NCBI GenBank assembly: GCA_039812485.1
Contig: JBDIAP010000002.1
Coordinates: 1-64,000 of the forward strand
Length of the DNA stretch: 64,000 bases
Source of the DNA: Kineosphaera sp039812485
Lineage (GTDB): Bacteria; Actinomycetota; Actinomycetes; Actinomycetales; Dermatophilaceae
Reading direction: 5' to 3'
Shown here: one piece after another, positions 51,342 to 59,709 of the stretch
Numbering within the stretch: the stretch's first letter is position 1
How the letters are laid out: each line of letters begins with the position of its first letter
Notes under the pieces: model-generated
The model's input: only the letters and a program-made list of their open reading frames with translations
The model's database searches: none
What the model was told of the DNA's origin: nothing
Made by a program: the position numbers and the translations under genes

Positions 51342-51412
51342 GCCGGGGCTGACGTTCCCGCCGAGGGCTCGCGCGACACCACGAGCCCTCGGCTGCCGAT
51401 GCAGCCCCCGGC
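51342..51412. repeat. Palindromic intergenic element, related copy 3
   Basis: The inner stem is perfect over 12 bp (GCCGAGGGCTCG at 51360-51371 with CGAGCCCTCGGC at 51382-51393). The outer arms GCCGGGGCTG and CAGCCCCCGGC pair with one bulge. The architecture and the GTTC...GCCGA core resemble copies 1 and 2. It sits between convergent genes. Confidence 0.65.
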
Positions 51413-51420
51413 GGGGCAGC

Positions 51421-51470
51421 TCGGCGGCGTCAGTGCACAACCCCCGACGGGCAGTCGGCGGCGTCAGTGC
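51421..51470. repeat. 16-bp direct repeat over the putA stop codon
   Basis: TCGGCGGCGTCAGTGC occurs exactly at 51421-51436 and 51455-51470 (period 34). The second copy contains the putA stop codon. Confidence 0.8.
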
Positions 51471-54400
51471 GCGCCGGCCAGGTGCCCGAAGCGGTGCATC
51501 GTGCGGCTCACGGCCTGCTCGCGCACCATCGTCAGCAGCTCCCGGCGGCCGGTGGCGAGGACCTCCTGCGTGAGCAGGGTGATGTCGCCCGCCGCCGCCT
51601 CCTCCTGCAGCTGGCGAGCCAGAGCGGAGCCGTCGCCGACGAGCCGGATCCGACCGGTGACCTCGCCGCGCTCGACCCGCACGAGGAAGTCCTCGTCGGT
51701 CTCGGCCCGGTCGACGAACGTCGCCAGCACCCGCAGGCCCGCGGACGTCTGCTCGTCGCGCCCGTCGAGAGCCTTGAGCTCGGCGCTCGTCGTCGGGTCG
51801 AGGCTGATGCGCACGTCGGTGCCGGCGGCGAGCCCGGCGAGCACGAGCCGCAGCACGTGCGCGAGTCGCGCCTCGGCGCTCGTGCGCACCCACACGGTCG
51901 GCGCCGGCCGGTAGCGGAACACGTTGGTCTCGACGACCAGGTCCGAGTCGTCGTGCGGGCGCCCCAGCTCGGTCTCCCACACGTAGGCGTCGCTGCCCGC
52001 CGCGGCTCGCAGCCACATGCGCTCGGCGCGGTCACCGAGCAGCGGCAGCACGGCGCGCAAGAAGGTGCGAGCCGGCTGCTTCGGCTCGCCGAGCTTGGTC
52101 GGCAGGCCCTGGCTGTGCCAGGTGCCGAGCTGGGCGACGTAGTTGGGCCCGCCGGCCTTGGCGCCCGGACCGACCGCCGACGCCTTCCACCCGCCGAAGC
52201 TCTGCCGCCGCACGATGGCGCCGGTGATGTGCCGGTTGACGTAGGCGTTGCCCACCTCGACCTCGTCGAGCCAGCGGTCGATCTCGCCTTCGTCGAGGCT
52301 GTGCAGGCCGCCGGTCAGCCCGTAGGCGGTGGCGTTCTGCAGCTCGATGGCCTCCTCGAGGGAGTCGGCGCGCATGAGGCCGAGCACCGGCCCGAAGACC
52401 TCGGTGAGGTGGAAGAACGACCCGGGCGCGACGCCGTCCTTGAGGCCCGGCGACCACAGGCGGCCGCTGTCGTCGAGCTGGCGGGGCTCGACGAGCCAGG
52501 TCTCACCCTCCTCCAGCGTCGTCAGGGCCCGCAGCAGCTTGCCGCTCGGCGGCTCGATGACCGGGCCCATCGTCGCGCCGATGTCGCCCGGCCAGCCGAC
52601 CCGCAGCGAGCGGACGGCGTCGACGAGCTGACGGCGGAAGCGCTCCGAGCTTCCTACCGAGCCGACGAGGATCGCCAGCGACGCGGCCGAGCACTTCTGA
52701 CCCGCGTGCCCGAACGCCGACTTCACGAGGTCGGCGACGGCGAGGTCGAGGTCGGCGGCGGGCGTGATGATCAGCGAGTTCTTGCCCGAGGTCTCGCCGT
52801 AGACGCGGGATCCGCCGGTCTTTGGGTCGCGGTCGGCGCGCCAGCCCGCGAAGAGCCGGGCCGTGTCGCTCGCGCCCGTGAGGATCACCGTGTCGACGTC
52901 GGCGTGCGCGACGAGCGCCTGCCCGGCCTCGTTCTCGGCGACGCGCACGACCTGCAACACGTCGCGCGACACCCCCGCGGCGTCGAGGGCTTCGAAGATC
53001 GCCTCGGCGGCCACCTCGACACAGCCGGGCGTGGGCGGGGCCGGCTTGATGACGACCGCGCTGCCCGCGGCGAGGGCGGCGAGCACCCCGCCGATGGGGA
53101 TGGCGATGGGGAAGTTCCACGGCGGCGTGACGAGCACGAGCTTGCCGGGGGTGAATTCGGCCCCGTCGGTGTGCAGGCTCGACTCCAGCTCCAGCGCCCG
53201 GTCGGCGTAGTAGGTGGCGAAGTCGATCGCCTCGGACACCTCGGGGTCGGTCTGCTCGACGGTCTTGCCGCCCTCGGCGGCGGCGACCGTGACGAGCTCG
53301 CCGCGGCGGCGCTCCAGCCCGCGGGCGGCCTCGCGCAGGATGTGCGCGCGTTGCTGCGCCGGCAGCGCGGCCCAGGCCTCGTGCGCGGCGACGCCGCGGG
53401 CGACGACCTCCTCGACCTGCCCGACCTGGTCGAGGTCGGGGCTGGTCAGCGGCTTGGGCTGCGCGCCCAGGTGCTCCAGCGCCCAGGCGCGCGTCTGCGG
53501 GAGCGCCGGGTCGGAGTCGGCCGCGTTGTCGAAGGTGTCGCCGATGGGCGCCCGGTCCGGGCTGCGGCGCGGGCCCACCGGCGTCGTGTCGAGCGCCTCG
53601 ACCGAGCGACGGAAGCGGCTCTCCTGGTCGTTCATCGCCGGGCTGCCGGGGTCGGCGACGCCGTCGTCGCCGGAGAAGATCGCGTGCAGGAAGTTCTCGG
53701 ACTGCGAGTTCTCCTCCAGCCGCCGGATGAGGTAGGAGACCGCGACGTCGAAGTCGGCCGGCGCGACCACCGGCGTGTAGAGCAGCACGGTGCCCACGTC
53801 GGCCTTGACCGCGCGGGCCTGCGCGGGCGCCATGCCCTGGAGCATCTCGATGTCGAGGGAGTCCGTCACCCCGCGAGCCTTGGCGAGCAGGTGGGCGGCG
53901 GCGACGTCGTAGAGGTTGTGGCTCGCGACACCGAGCCGCACGGCGCCGGTCAGCTCGGGGCGCAGCGCCCGCTCGACGCAGCGCAGGTAGTTGGCGTCGA
54001 CCTCGGCCTTGCTCCCGTAGGGGGCCTGCTGCCAGCCGTGCAGCGCCGCCTCGACCTTCTCCATGGCGAGGTTGGCGCCCTTGACGAGGCGGATCTTGAT
54101 GCCCGCGCCCCCGGCCGCGCGGCGCTTCGTCGCGAACTCGATGAGCTCCTCCATCGCGGGCAGCGCGTCGGGCAGATACGCCTGCAGCACGATCCCGGCC
54201 TCGAGGTCCGTGAACTCCTCCTCGCTCAGCAGCCGCTGGAAGAGGTCCATCGTGAGGTCGAGGTCGCGGTATTCCTCCATGTCGAGGTTGACGAACGCGT
54301 GCGGGCTCTTCGCCCGCGCGATCCGGTAGAGGGGCCGCAGCCGCTCGAGGCACCGCTCGACGGTGCCGTCCTGGTCCCACGTCGTGATCTGGCTGACGAG

Positions 54401-55084
54401 CGAGGACACCTTGATCGAGACGTAGTCGACGTCGGGCCGAGCCAGCAGCTCGCCGACGCGCTCGGTGCGCGACGCCGCCTCGCCCTCGCCGAGCACGGCC
54501 TCGCCGAGGAGGTTGACGTTGAGCCGGAAGCCGTCGGCCCGGGCCTTGGCGAGGTGCTTGCCGAGCGCCGGGTCGTGGGAGTCGACGACGAGGTGACCGA
54601 TGATCTGACGCAAACGCTTGCGGGCGATCGGCACGACGATCGGTGGCGCCAGCGGCGCGGCGAACGCGCCCAGCTGCAGCATCGTGCGGTCGAGCGGGCC
54701 GAGGAAGCTCGAGGCGCTGCCCGTCGTCAGGCGGCCGAGCTCGCGGGCGGCGACGGTCGTGTCCTCCGGGCGGGCCACGCGGTCGACGAAGCGGACCGCG
54801 AGGTCGAGACCAGCGGCGTCGCGGACGAGGGCCGCGAGCTGGCCCGTCGTCGCGCGCTCCGCGCGGGTCTGGCCGGCCTCGGTCTGGCGGGTCCAGTGGT
54901 CGGCGAGGCGCACGGCCTCCTCGACGAGCGGCGCGAAGGCGGCCGAGCCCGTGGCGGTGCGCACGAGGTCGCTCGTGGCGGCGTCGGCAGCGGACGGTTC
55001 GGGCAGCCGGCCGCTCTGAGGCGCGAACGTGGGGGCGCCGGGGTCGTCGGACGGCACGGGGTCGAAGGCACGCTGCTGGGTCAT
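51464..55084 (-). CDS. putA: Bifunctional proline dehydrogenase / L-glutamate gamma-semialdehyde dehydrogenase
   Basis: A 1206-residue enzyme converting proline to glutamate. The FAD-dependent ProDH barrel spans about 130-500 (HLAKARADGFRLNVNLLGEAVLG, YVSIKVSSLVSQ, AFVNLDMEEYRDLDLTM, AGIKIRLVKGANLAMEKVEA). The aldehyde dehydrogenase spans about 560-985 (LVLVTPPWNFPIAIPIGGVLAAL, YGETSGKNSLIITP, FGHAGQKCSAASL with the catalytic Cys). A tail of about 220 residues follows. There is no N-terminal ribbon-helix-helix, so it does not self-regulate. The start at ATG 55084 is divergent from a PAS-AraC regulator. Confidence 0.95.
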   Translation of the reverse strand: MTQQRAFDPVPSDDPGAPTFAPQSGRLPEPSAADAATSDLVRTATGSAAFAPLVEEAVRLADHWTRQTEAGQTRAERATTGQLAALVRDAAGLDLAVRFVDRVARPEDTTVAARELGRLTTGSASSFLGPLDRTMLQLGAFAAPLAPPIVVPIARKRLRQIIGHLVVDSHDPALGKHLAKARADGFRLNVNLLGEAVLGEGEAASRTERVGELLARPDVDYVSIKVSSLVSQITTWDQDGTVERCLERLRPLYRIARAKSPHAFVNLDMEEYRDLDLTMDLFQRLLSEEEFTDLEAGIVLQAYLPDALPAMEELIEFATKRRAAGGAGIKIRLVKGANLAMEKVEAALHGWQQAPYGSKAEVDANYLRCVERALRPELTGAVRLGVASHNLYDVAAAHLLAKARGVTDSLDIEMLQGMAPAQARAVKADVGTVLLYTPVVAPADFDVAVSYLIRRLEENSQSENFLHAIFSGDDGVADPGSPAMNDQESRFRRSVEALDTTPVGPRRSPDRAPIGDTFDNAADSDPALPQTRAWALEHLGAQPKPLTSPDLDQVGQVEEVVARGVAAHEAWAALPAQQRAHILREAARGLERRRGELVTVAAAEGGKTVEQTDPEVSEAIDFATYYADRALELESSLHTDGAEFTPGKLVLVTPPWNFPIAIPIGGVLAALAAGSAVVIKPAPPTPGCVEVAAEAIFEALDAAGVSRDVLQVVRVAENEAGQALVAHADVDTVILTGASDTARLFAGWRADRDPKTGGSRVYGETSGKNSLIITPAADLDLAVADLVKSAFGHAGQKCSAASLAILVGSVGSSERFRRQLVDAVRSLRVGWPGDIGATMGPVIEPPSGKLLRALTTLEEGETWLVEPRQLDDSGRLWSPGLKDGVAPGSFFHLTEVFGPVLGLMRADSLEEAIELQNATAYGLTGGLHSLDEGEIDRWLDEVEVGNAYVNRHITGAIVRRQSFGGWKASAVGPGAKAGGPNYVAQLGTWHSQGLPTKLGEPKQPARTFLRAVLPLLGDRAERMWLRAAAGSDAYVWETELGRPHDDSDLVVETNVFRYRPAPTVWVRTSAEARLAHVLRLVLAGLAAGTDVRISLDPTTSAELKALDGRDEQTSAGLRVLATFVDRAETDEDFLVRVERGEVTGRIRLVGDGSALARQLQEEAAAGDITLLTQEVLATGRRELLTMVREQAVSRTMHRFGHLAGAH

Positions 55085-55237
55085 GGTGGCCAGTATTTCC
55101 ACTGCGCACCCGGCGCGTCTTGTCGATTCGCCGCGCGCGGGGCACGCCGACTGGACAACGCGCCCGGCCGTCTGGGGCGGGCGGGCCGGCGCGCGGGACA
55201 CTGGGCGCTCCCGAAGGCGACAGGGAGGAGACGCGGC

Positions 55238-55987
55238 ATGCCCGAGCCGGACGACCTCATGAGCGCGCCGCTCACCGCGGCGCTGCCGCAGGCGATGCTG
55301 GCGCTCGTCGACGAGCTGACGTCGACGATGTTCTGCCTCAAGGACGCCGCCGGCCGATACGTCGCCGTCAACCCGACCTTCGTGCAGCGCACCAACGAGC
55401 GGTCGGCCCGCCGCGTGCTCGGCCGCACGGCGCCCGAGCTGTTCGTGCCGGAGCTCGCGGAACGCTACGAGGAGCAGGACGGCCAAGTGCTCGCCACCGG
55501 GCTGCCGCTGCGCAACGAGCTGGAGCTCATCCGCCCGCCCGGGGGCGTGGCTCGCTGGTATCTGACCGCCAAGCACCCACTCGTCCACGCCGGCGATGTC
55601 GTGGGGCTCGTCTCGATCTCGCAGGATCTCGGCAACGACGTCACCGACGACCCCGACATGCGCAGCCTGAGTCGCGTCGTCGAGCACATCGAGGCGCATC
55701 TCGACGGGCCGATCCGGGTGGCCGACCTGGCCCAGGTCGCGGGGTGCGGCGTCGACGCGCTCGAGCGCCGGGTCCGCCGTGCCTTCCACCGCTCCCCCGG
55801 CCAACTCGTGCTCACCGCGCGCATCGATCGCGCCCGCACGCTACTCGCCCGCACCGACACCCCGCTGGCCCAGATCGCGCTGGGCTGCGGGTTTTCGGAC
55901 CAGGCGGCCTTCTCACGCACATTCGCACGACTCACGGGGCAGACTCCGGGGCAGTTCCGGCGCTCGGCCGGACCGCGCTCGGTGTGA
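55238..55987 (+). CDS. PAS-domain AraC-family regulator, likely of putA
   Basis: A 249-residue regulator. A PAS sensor (about 20-135; MFCLKDAAGRYVAVNPTFVQRTN, GRTAPELFVPELAERYEEQDGQVLATG) precedes an AraC-type DNA-binding domain (about 155-240; IRVADLAQVAGCGVDALERRVRRAF, LAQIALGCGFSDQAAFSRTFARLTGQTPGQFR). ATG 55238 follows GGGAGGAG. Its divergent position 153 bases from putA suggests it controls proline catabolism. Confidence 0.88.
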   Translation: MPEPDDLMSAPLTAALPQAMLALVDELTSTMFCLKDAAGRYVAVNPTFVQRTNERSARRVLGRTAPELFVPELAERYEEQDGQVLATGLPLRNELELIRPPGGVARWYLTAKHPLVHAGDVVGLVSISQDLGNDVTDDPDMRSLSRVVEHIEAHLDGPIRVADLAQVAGCGVDALERRVRRAFHRSPGQLVLTARIDRARTLLARTDTPLAQIALGCGFSDQAAFSRTFARLTGQTPGQFRRSAGPRSV

Positions 55988-56000
55988 CCGGACTCGCACC

Positions 56001-56036
56001 TTGACGAAACCTTGACGTTGTTGACCGACATTTGAC
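56001..56036 (+). promoter_or_regulatory. Four tandem TTGAC boxes
   Basis: TTGAC occurs at 56001, 56012, 56021 and 56032 (spacing 11, 9, 11) in an AT-richer stretch upstream of the small zinc-ribbon-like gene. Helical-turn spacing suggests cooperative activator half-sites; the last box could also be a -35 element. Confidence 0.45.
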
Positions 56037-56167
56037 TGCAATGAGGACCGTCGGCGACCGATCCCTAGGTAGGAAAGGCTTAGGTGCGACACGAGCGCCT
56101 GAACGGGGGTCGGGGACGTCTGCGGCACGTGCTGCGGACGAAGGACCAACGGAAGGACAACTGAGCT

Positions 56168-56596
56168 ATGACCGCCATCGTCGACGGAAGGCCTGCACGT
56201 CACGTTGCCCTTGGTCCGCACGACCTCGCGCGCCGCGTGCCGTGCACGATCTGCCGGGCAGAGACCGGCGCACCGTGCCTCGATGAGGCCGGGGCCGAGC
56301 GCACCGACCCGCACCACTCTCGCTGGATCCGTTATCAGCACCTCATGCGTCAGCGCCCCTTCACGGCGATCGTGCGCGAGCCCACCGACGAGCGCCTGCA
56401 CGTCGGGGACGTGCTGCTCTGCGTCGCCACGCCCGAGCCCCGCACGCTGCGGGTGCTCGCCGACGGCATGGGCAGCCAGCAGGGCCCGGAGTTCGTCGAC
56501 GCGCGCACCGTGGAGTTCCGCGCCTTCATCGAGGAGACCGCTCGGCTGACCCCGCGCCGCGTGGGGCGCCGCCCCCACCTCGGCGCCACGGCCTGA
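56168..56596 (+). CDS. Small zinc-ribbon-like actinobacterial protein
   Basis: A 142-residue protein with an N-terminal Cys cluster VPCTICRAETGAPCLDEAG followed by HHSRW, resembling the CxxCxxxxGxxC-His zinc motif of small actinobacterial and phage proteins. The rest is mixed alpha/beta (TAIVREPTDERLHVGDVLLCVATPEPRTLRVLAD) without known catalytic residues. GGAAGGACAACTGAGCT gives a fair ribosome site. Its 180-base upstream region holds four TTGAC boxes, suggesting regulated expression. A terminator follows. Confidence 0.7.
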   Translation: MTAIVDGRPARHVALGPHDLARRVPCTICRAETGAPCLDEAGAERTDPHHSRWIRYQHLMRQRPFTAIVREPTDERLHVGDVLLCVATPEPRTLRVLADGMGSQQGPEFVDARTVEFRAFIEETARLTPRRVGRRPHLGATA

Positions 56597-56645
56597 GTCG
56601 TCCCGAGCTCGGCGTCACGGCCTGAGCGGCCCGCCGGGCCGCCGG

Positions 56646-56678
56646 AGGCCCGCGATCCGCGTCGGATCGCGGGCCTTT
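56646..56678 (+). terminator. Rho-independent terminator
   Basis: A perfect 13-bp stem (AGGCCCGCGATCC with GGATCGCGGGCCT) and a 5-nt loop are followed by TTT, the most canonical terminator in the window. Confidence 0.88.
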
Positions 56679-56690
56679 CGCACGACCGAA

Positions 56691-56812
56691 GGCCCGAACG
56701 TCGCACATCAACCACCGGTTGAGGGTTGAGACGTCGGTATCGCAGCAGGTCAGAGGGCTGGGCGTCCCGGAGGTTCGGCATCGACCAAGGGTTGATGTAC
56801 GACGTTCGGGCC
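56691..56812. mobile_element. 122-bp element with 23-bp terminal inverted repeats (MITE-like)
   Basis: Bases 56691-56713 (GGCCCGAACGTCG...) and 56790-56812 are inverted copies that differ at one of 23 positions; similarity extends slightly outward. The 76-base interior has a short TCAACC/GGTTGA hairpin and a GGTTGAG tandem but no gene. It could be a miniature inverted-repeat element, a structured RNA or an elaborate terminator. Confidence 0.5.
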
Positions 56813-56910
56813 TCCGGCACCGGGCGATGCCCGCGCCGGAGCCGGACCGGGCTCGCGACGACAGGGCACCACGAGAATTCGCCGCCCGGTTTGCGTGAAT
56901 TGTCAGCTTC

Positions 56911-59529
56911 TCACCCGCCGGTCACCGGCTGCGCGAGCACGATCTCGGCGAGCGCGGCGCGCAGCGCCTCGGGCGCGTCGCTCGCCGCGACCTCGAGCAG
57001 GCCGTCGCGAGGGTCGTCGGCGCGCGCGATGGCGTCACGCACCCGGGTCTTGAGCCCGAAGGGGATCTGTGCGCGGTCCAGCAGTTCGAACACGCGGCCC
57101 GGCACGTCGTTGGCGGCCGGACCGAGGTCACCGGTGAGCGTGACCTGCACGCGTTGCCCCGGTGGCACGGGACCCAGGGGCACGAGCACACCGCCGCGCC
57201 CGGCGGGCCGCAGCTCACCGCGGGAGAGCCGTCCGCCGACGGCGATCGACGCCCCGGTCACCTCGCGGGCGCCGAGCACGACGAGGTCGTAGCTGCGTCC
57301 CGCCGGAATCGCGTCGAGTGGCCCCGTCGGTGCCGGCAGGCCGGCCGCCTCAGGCCTCCCGGCAGCACCGGCAGCACCGGCGACCGGCTCGCCTCGCTCG
57401 GGGCGGGAATGTTCGGCAGCACCGGTCACATCGCCGGGGCCGTTCACACCCCGAGGGCCCACCGCGCCGGCCTCGCCGGGCAACTCCGACGGCGCGTCCG
57501 CCAGATCCTCCTCGGCCTCGTCGACGCCGACGGCCGGCCCGATGACCACCGTCCGCCCGTCGAAGGTGATCGGCGTCAGAGCCCACCGGCCGTCGTCGCG
57601 ATCCTCGGCGAGTTCGAACTCCCCCGACCCACCCGCCACCACGCACACCTGCAGGTGCACGGGATTGTCGACGCCGACGGCCTCGTCGTCGCTCGTGCCG
57701 GCGAGCGGCAGGATCGCGCCGCGGCGCGCGAGCACCGGCAGGTCGTCGAGGGTGCGGAACATCCGCACGCGCCGCCCGCCGGGCCCGGCGGCGTACGACA
57801 AGCCGGTGAGCAGGTCGTGCCACTGCCCGGGCGGCAGCCAGGTGTCGACGGCCGCCAGGCCCAGCTCGCGGTCGGCGCGCGCGGTGATCGGCGCAACGAC
57901 CAGCTGGCTGCCGAAGGCGAACTGGCGCGGCACGTCATATGCGCCGTCGTCCCAGGGGTGGTCGTGATACATGGGCCGCACGAGGGGTTCGCCGGCGTGG
58001 GCGCGGCGGTTCATCGTGTGCAGGTAGGGGACGAGCCGGTGCCGCAGCCGCAGGTAGTCGCCCATGACGCGGCGGGCCTCGCGGCCGAACCGCCAGGGTT
58101 CTTTGCTGTTGAAGTCGTCGTTGGTCGAGTGCAGCCGCAGGATCGGGCTGAAGCATCCGAGCTGCACCCACCGCGTGGCGAGCTCGTCGTCCTTGGCGCC
58201 GAACATGTGGCCGCCGATGTCGTGGCTCCACCAGCCGTAGCCGATGTTGCTCGCCGTCGCCGTGAACTGCGGCTGGAACGCCAGCGAATCCCAGCTGACG
58301 ACCGTGTCGCCGGAGAAGCCGACGGGATAGCGGTGCGATCCCGGCCCGGAGTAGCGGGAGAAGGTCAGTGGCCGTCCCAGCCGCGAGTCGGCGCGTCCGG
58401 AGTCGAGGAAATGCAGGTGGTTGAGGATCCACAGCGGGTCCAGACCGGCCAGCCGCGAGAACGCCCCCGACTGCCAGTCGAGCCACCAGAAGTCGACGCC
58501 CTCGGCCTCGAGCGGGTGGTGGACGTGCTCGAGGTAGGCGACGAGGAAGTCCGGGTCGGACGGGTCAAAGCGCACAGGATTCTGTGTCGTCGGATCGAGG
58601 CCGAGAGCCCGACACAGGGCGGCGTACCGGTCTTCGTGGGCGCGGATGCCGTCGGCCGGGTGCACGTTGAGGGTGACCGCGAGGCCGCGGCGGCGCAGGC
58701 GCCGCAGGAAGCCACGGGGGTCGGGGAAGAGCTCGCGGTTCCAGGAGTAGCCCGTCCACCCGCTACCGAGGGCGGGGTCGATGTCGACCTGGTGCCAATC
58801 CATGTCGAGCACCGCGACCGAGAACGGCACGCGCTGCGCGGCGAAGGCGTCCATGAGCGCCTCGTAGTCGTCGGCCGTGTAGCGGTGGTAGCGGCTCCAC
58901 CAGTTGCCGAGCGCGAAGCGCGGCAGCACCGGCGGCGCGCCGGTGATGGCGTAGAAGTCGCGCAGCGCCGACCGGTAGTCCCGGCCGTGGGCGAAGACGT
59001 AGACATCGACCCGACCCGGCACGCGCGGCGCGAGCCAGCCGTCGTCGGTGAGCAGCAGCGACGCGGAGTCGTCGAGCACGGTGACGCCGTGGCGGCTGAG
59101 GATGCCCGGTTCGAGCGGGCAGGCGCCGTCGACGTTGTCGAGCGTGCGCGCCGTGCCGAGCAGGTTGCCCTCGACGGGCTCGCCGTAGCGCCACACGCTG
59201 TGATAGCTGCTCACCCCGCCCTTGACCTGCACCGACAGGCTCGTCGGGGCGAACGGCCCACCGGCGTAGGACAGGTGGAGGGCGTCCGTGTCGAGGTCGA
59301 GTCCGTCGCCGCGGCGGGTCACCTCGACGTCGACAGGCTCAGCGCCGGGCCGCAGATCCCGGTGGAGCACGACCTGAGAGGCGCGGTCCTCGAACGCCCC
59401 GTCGGGGGCGTACTCGAGGCGCAGCAGCGCGGGCGTCAACACGGTGATGCGCGCGTTGCCGAGCTGGATCACGGTGTCCGCGGGGGCGATCGGGCTCGTC
59501 GGCAGGCGCAGGTGCGCGGGCAGGCTCAC
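56911..59529 (-). CDS. Glycoside hydrolase family 31 (alpha-glucosidase-like)
   Basis: An 872-residue cytoplasmic retaining glycosidase. An N-terminal beta domain (about 1-190) precedes the barrel. The nucleophile is Asp351 in FWWLDWQSG and the acid/base is probably Asp408 in GFSGDTVVSWDSL; FALGNWWSRYHRY, VLDMDWHQVD and WSHDIGGHMFG are further family landmarks. In the C-terminal beta domains a Gly/Ala/Glu-rich insertion (about 690-755) interrupts the usual fold. No sugar transporter is adjacent. Substrate is probably an alpha-glucoside or xyloside. Confidence 0.92.
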   Translation of the reverse strand: MSLPAHLRLPTSPIAPADTVIQLGNARITVLTPALLRLEYAPDGAFEDRASQVVLHRDLRPGAEPVDVEVTRRGDGLDLDTDALHLSYAGGPFAPTSLSVQVKGGVSSYHSVWRYGEPVEGNLLGTARTLDNVDGACPLEPGILSRHGVTVLDDSASLLLTDDGWLAPRVPGRVDVYVFAHGRDYRSALRDFYAITGAPPVLPRFALGNWWSRYHRYTADDYEALMDAFAAQRVPFSVAVLDMDWHQVDIDPALGSGWTGYSWNRELFPDPRGFLRRLRRRGLAVTLNVHPADGIRAHEDRYAALCRALGLDPTTQNPVRFDPSDPDFLVAYLEHVHHPLEAEGVDFWWLDWQSGAFSRLAGLDPLWILNHLHFLDSGRADSRLGRPLTFSRYSGPGSHRYPVGFSGDTVVSWDSLAFQPQFTATASNIGYGWWSHDIGGHMFGAKDDELATRWVQLGCFSPILRLHSTNDDFNSKEPWRFGREARRVMGDYLRLRHRLVPYLHTMNRRAHAGEPLVRPMYHDHPWDDGAYDVPRQFAFGSQLVVAPITARADRELGLAAVDTWLPPGQWHDLLTGLSYAAGPGGRRVRMFRTLDDLPVLARRGAILPLAGTSDDEAVGVDNPVHLQVCVVAGGSGEFELAEDRDDGRWALTPITFDGRTVVIGPAVGVDEAEEDLADAPSELPGEAGAVGPRGVNGPGDVTGAAEHSRPERGEPVAGAAGAAGRPEAAGLPAPTGPLDAIPAGRSYDLVVLGAREVTGASIAVGGRLSRGELRPAGRGGVLVPLGPVPPGQRVQVTLTGDLGPAANDVPGRVFELLDRAQIPFGLKTRVRDAIARADDPRDGLLEVAASDAPEALRAALAEIVLAQPVTGG

Positions 59530-59625
59530 CCCTTCTGTCTAACCCACGGGCGGCCGGGGGCCGCGGCGCGACACCCGGCGGGGCGCAGCGTCGACCCACC
59601 CGCCGAAAGGCGCCTCGAACGGACG

Positions 59626-59675
59626 CCGATCGGCCCGGCGCGGGGGTTGCGCACCCCACGTGCCGGGCCGATCGG
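59626..59675 (-). terminator. Hairpin downstream of glpK
   Basis: A 14-bp perfect stem (CCGATCGGCCCGGC with GCCGGGCCGATCGG) encloses a 22-nt loop with its own GGGG/CCCC pairing. It lies 35 bases after the glpK stop. Confidence 0.7.
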
Positions 59676-59709
59676 TGGCCGCCATCCTGTCGACGAGCGG
59701 CCGGTGGCC

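Noticed and set aside
51467..55987. Plus-strand open frame of about 1500 codons antisense to putA
   Set aside because: The putA strand has both full enzyme domains. Only the last 250 codons of this frame (from 55238) encode a real protein, the PAS-AraC regulator.
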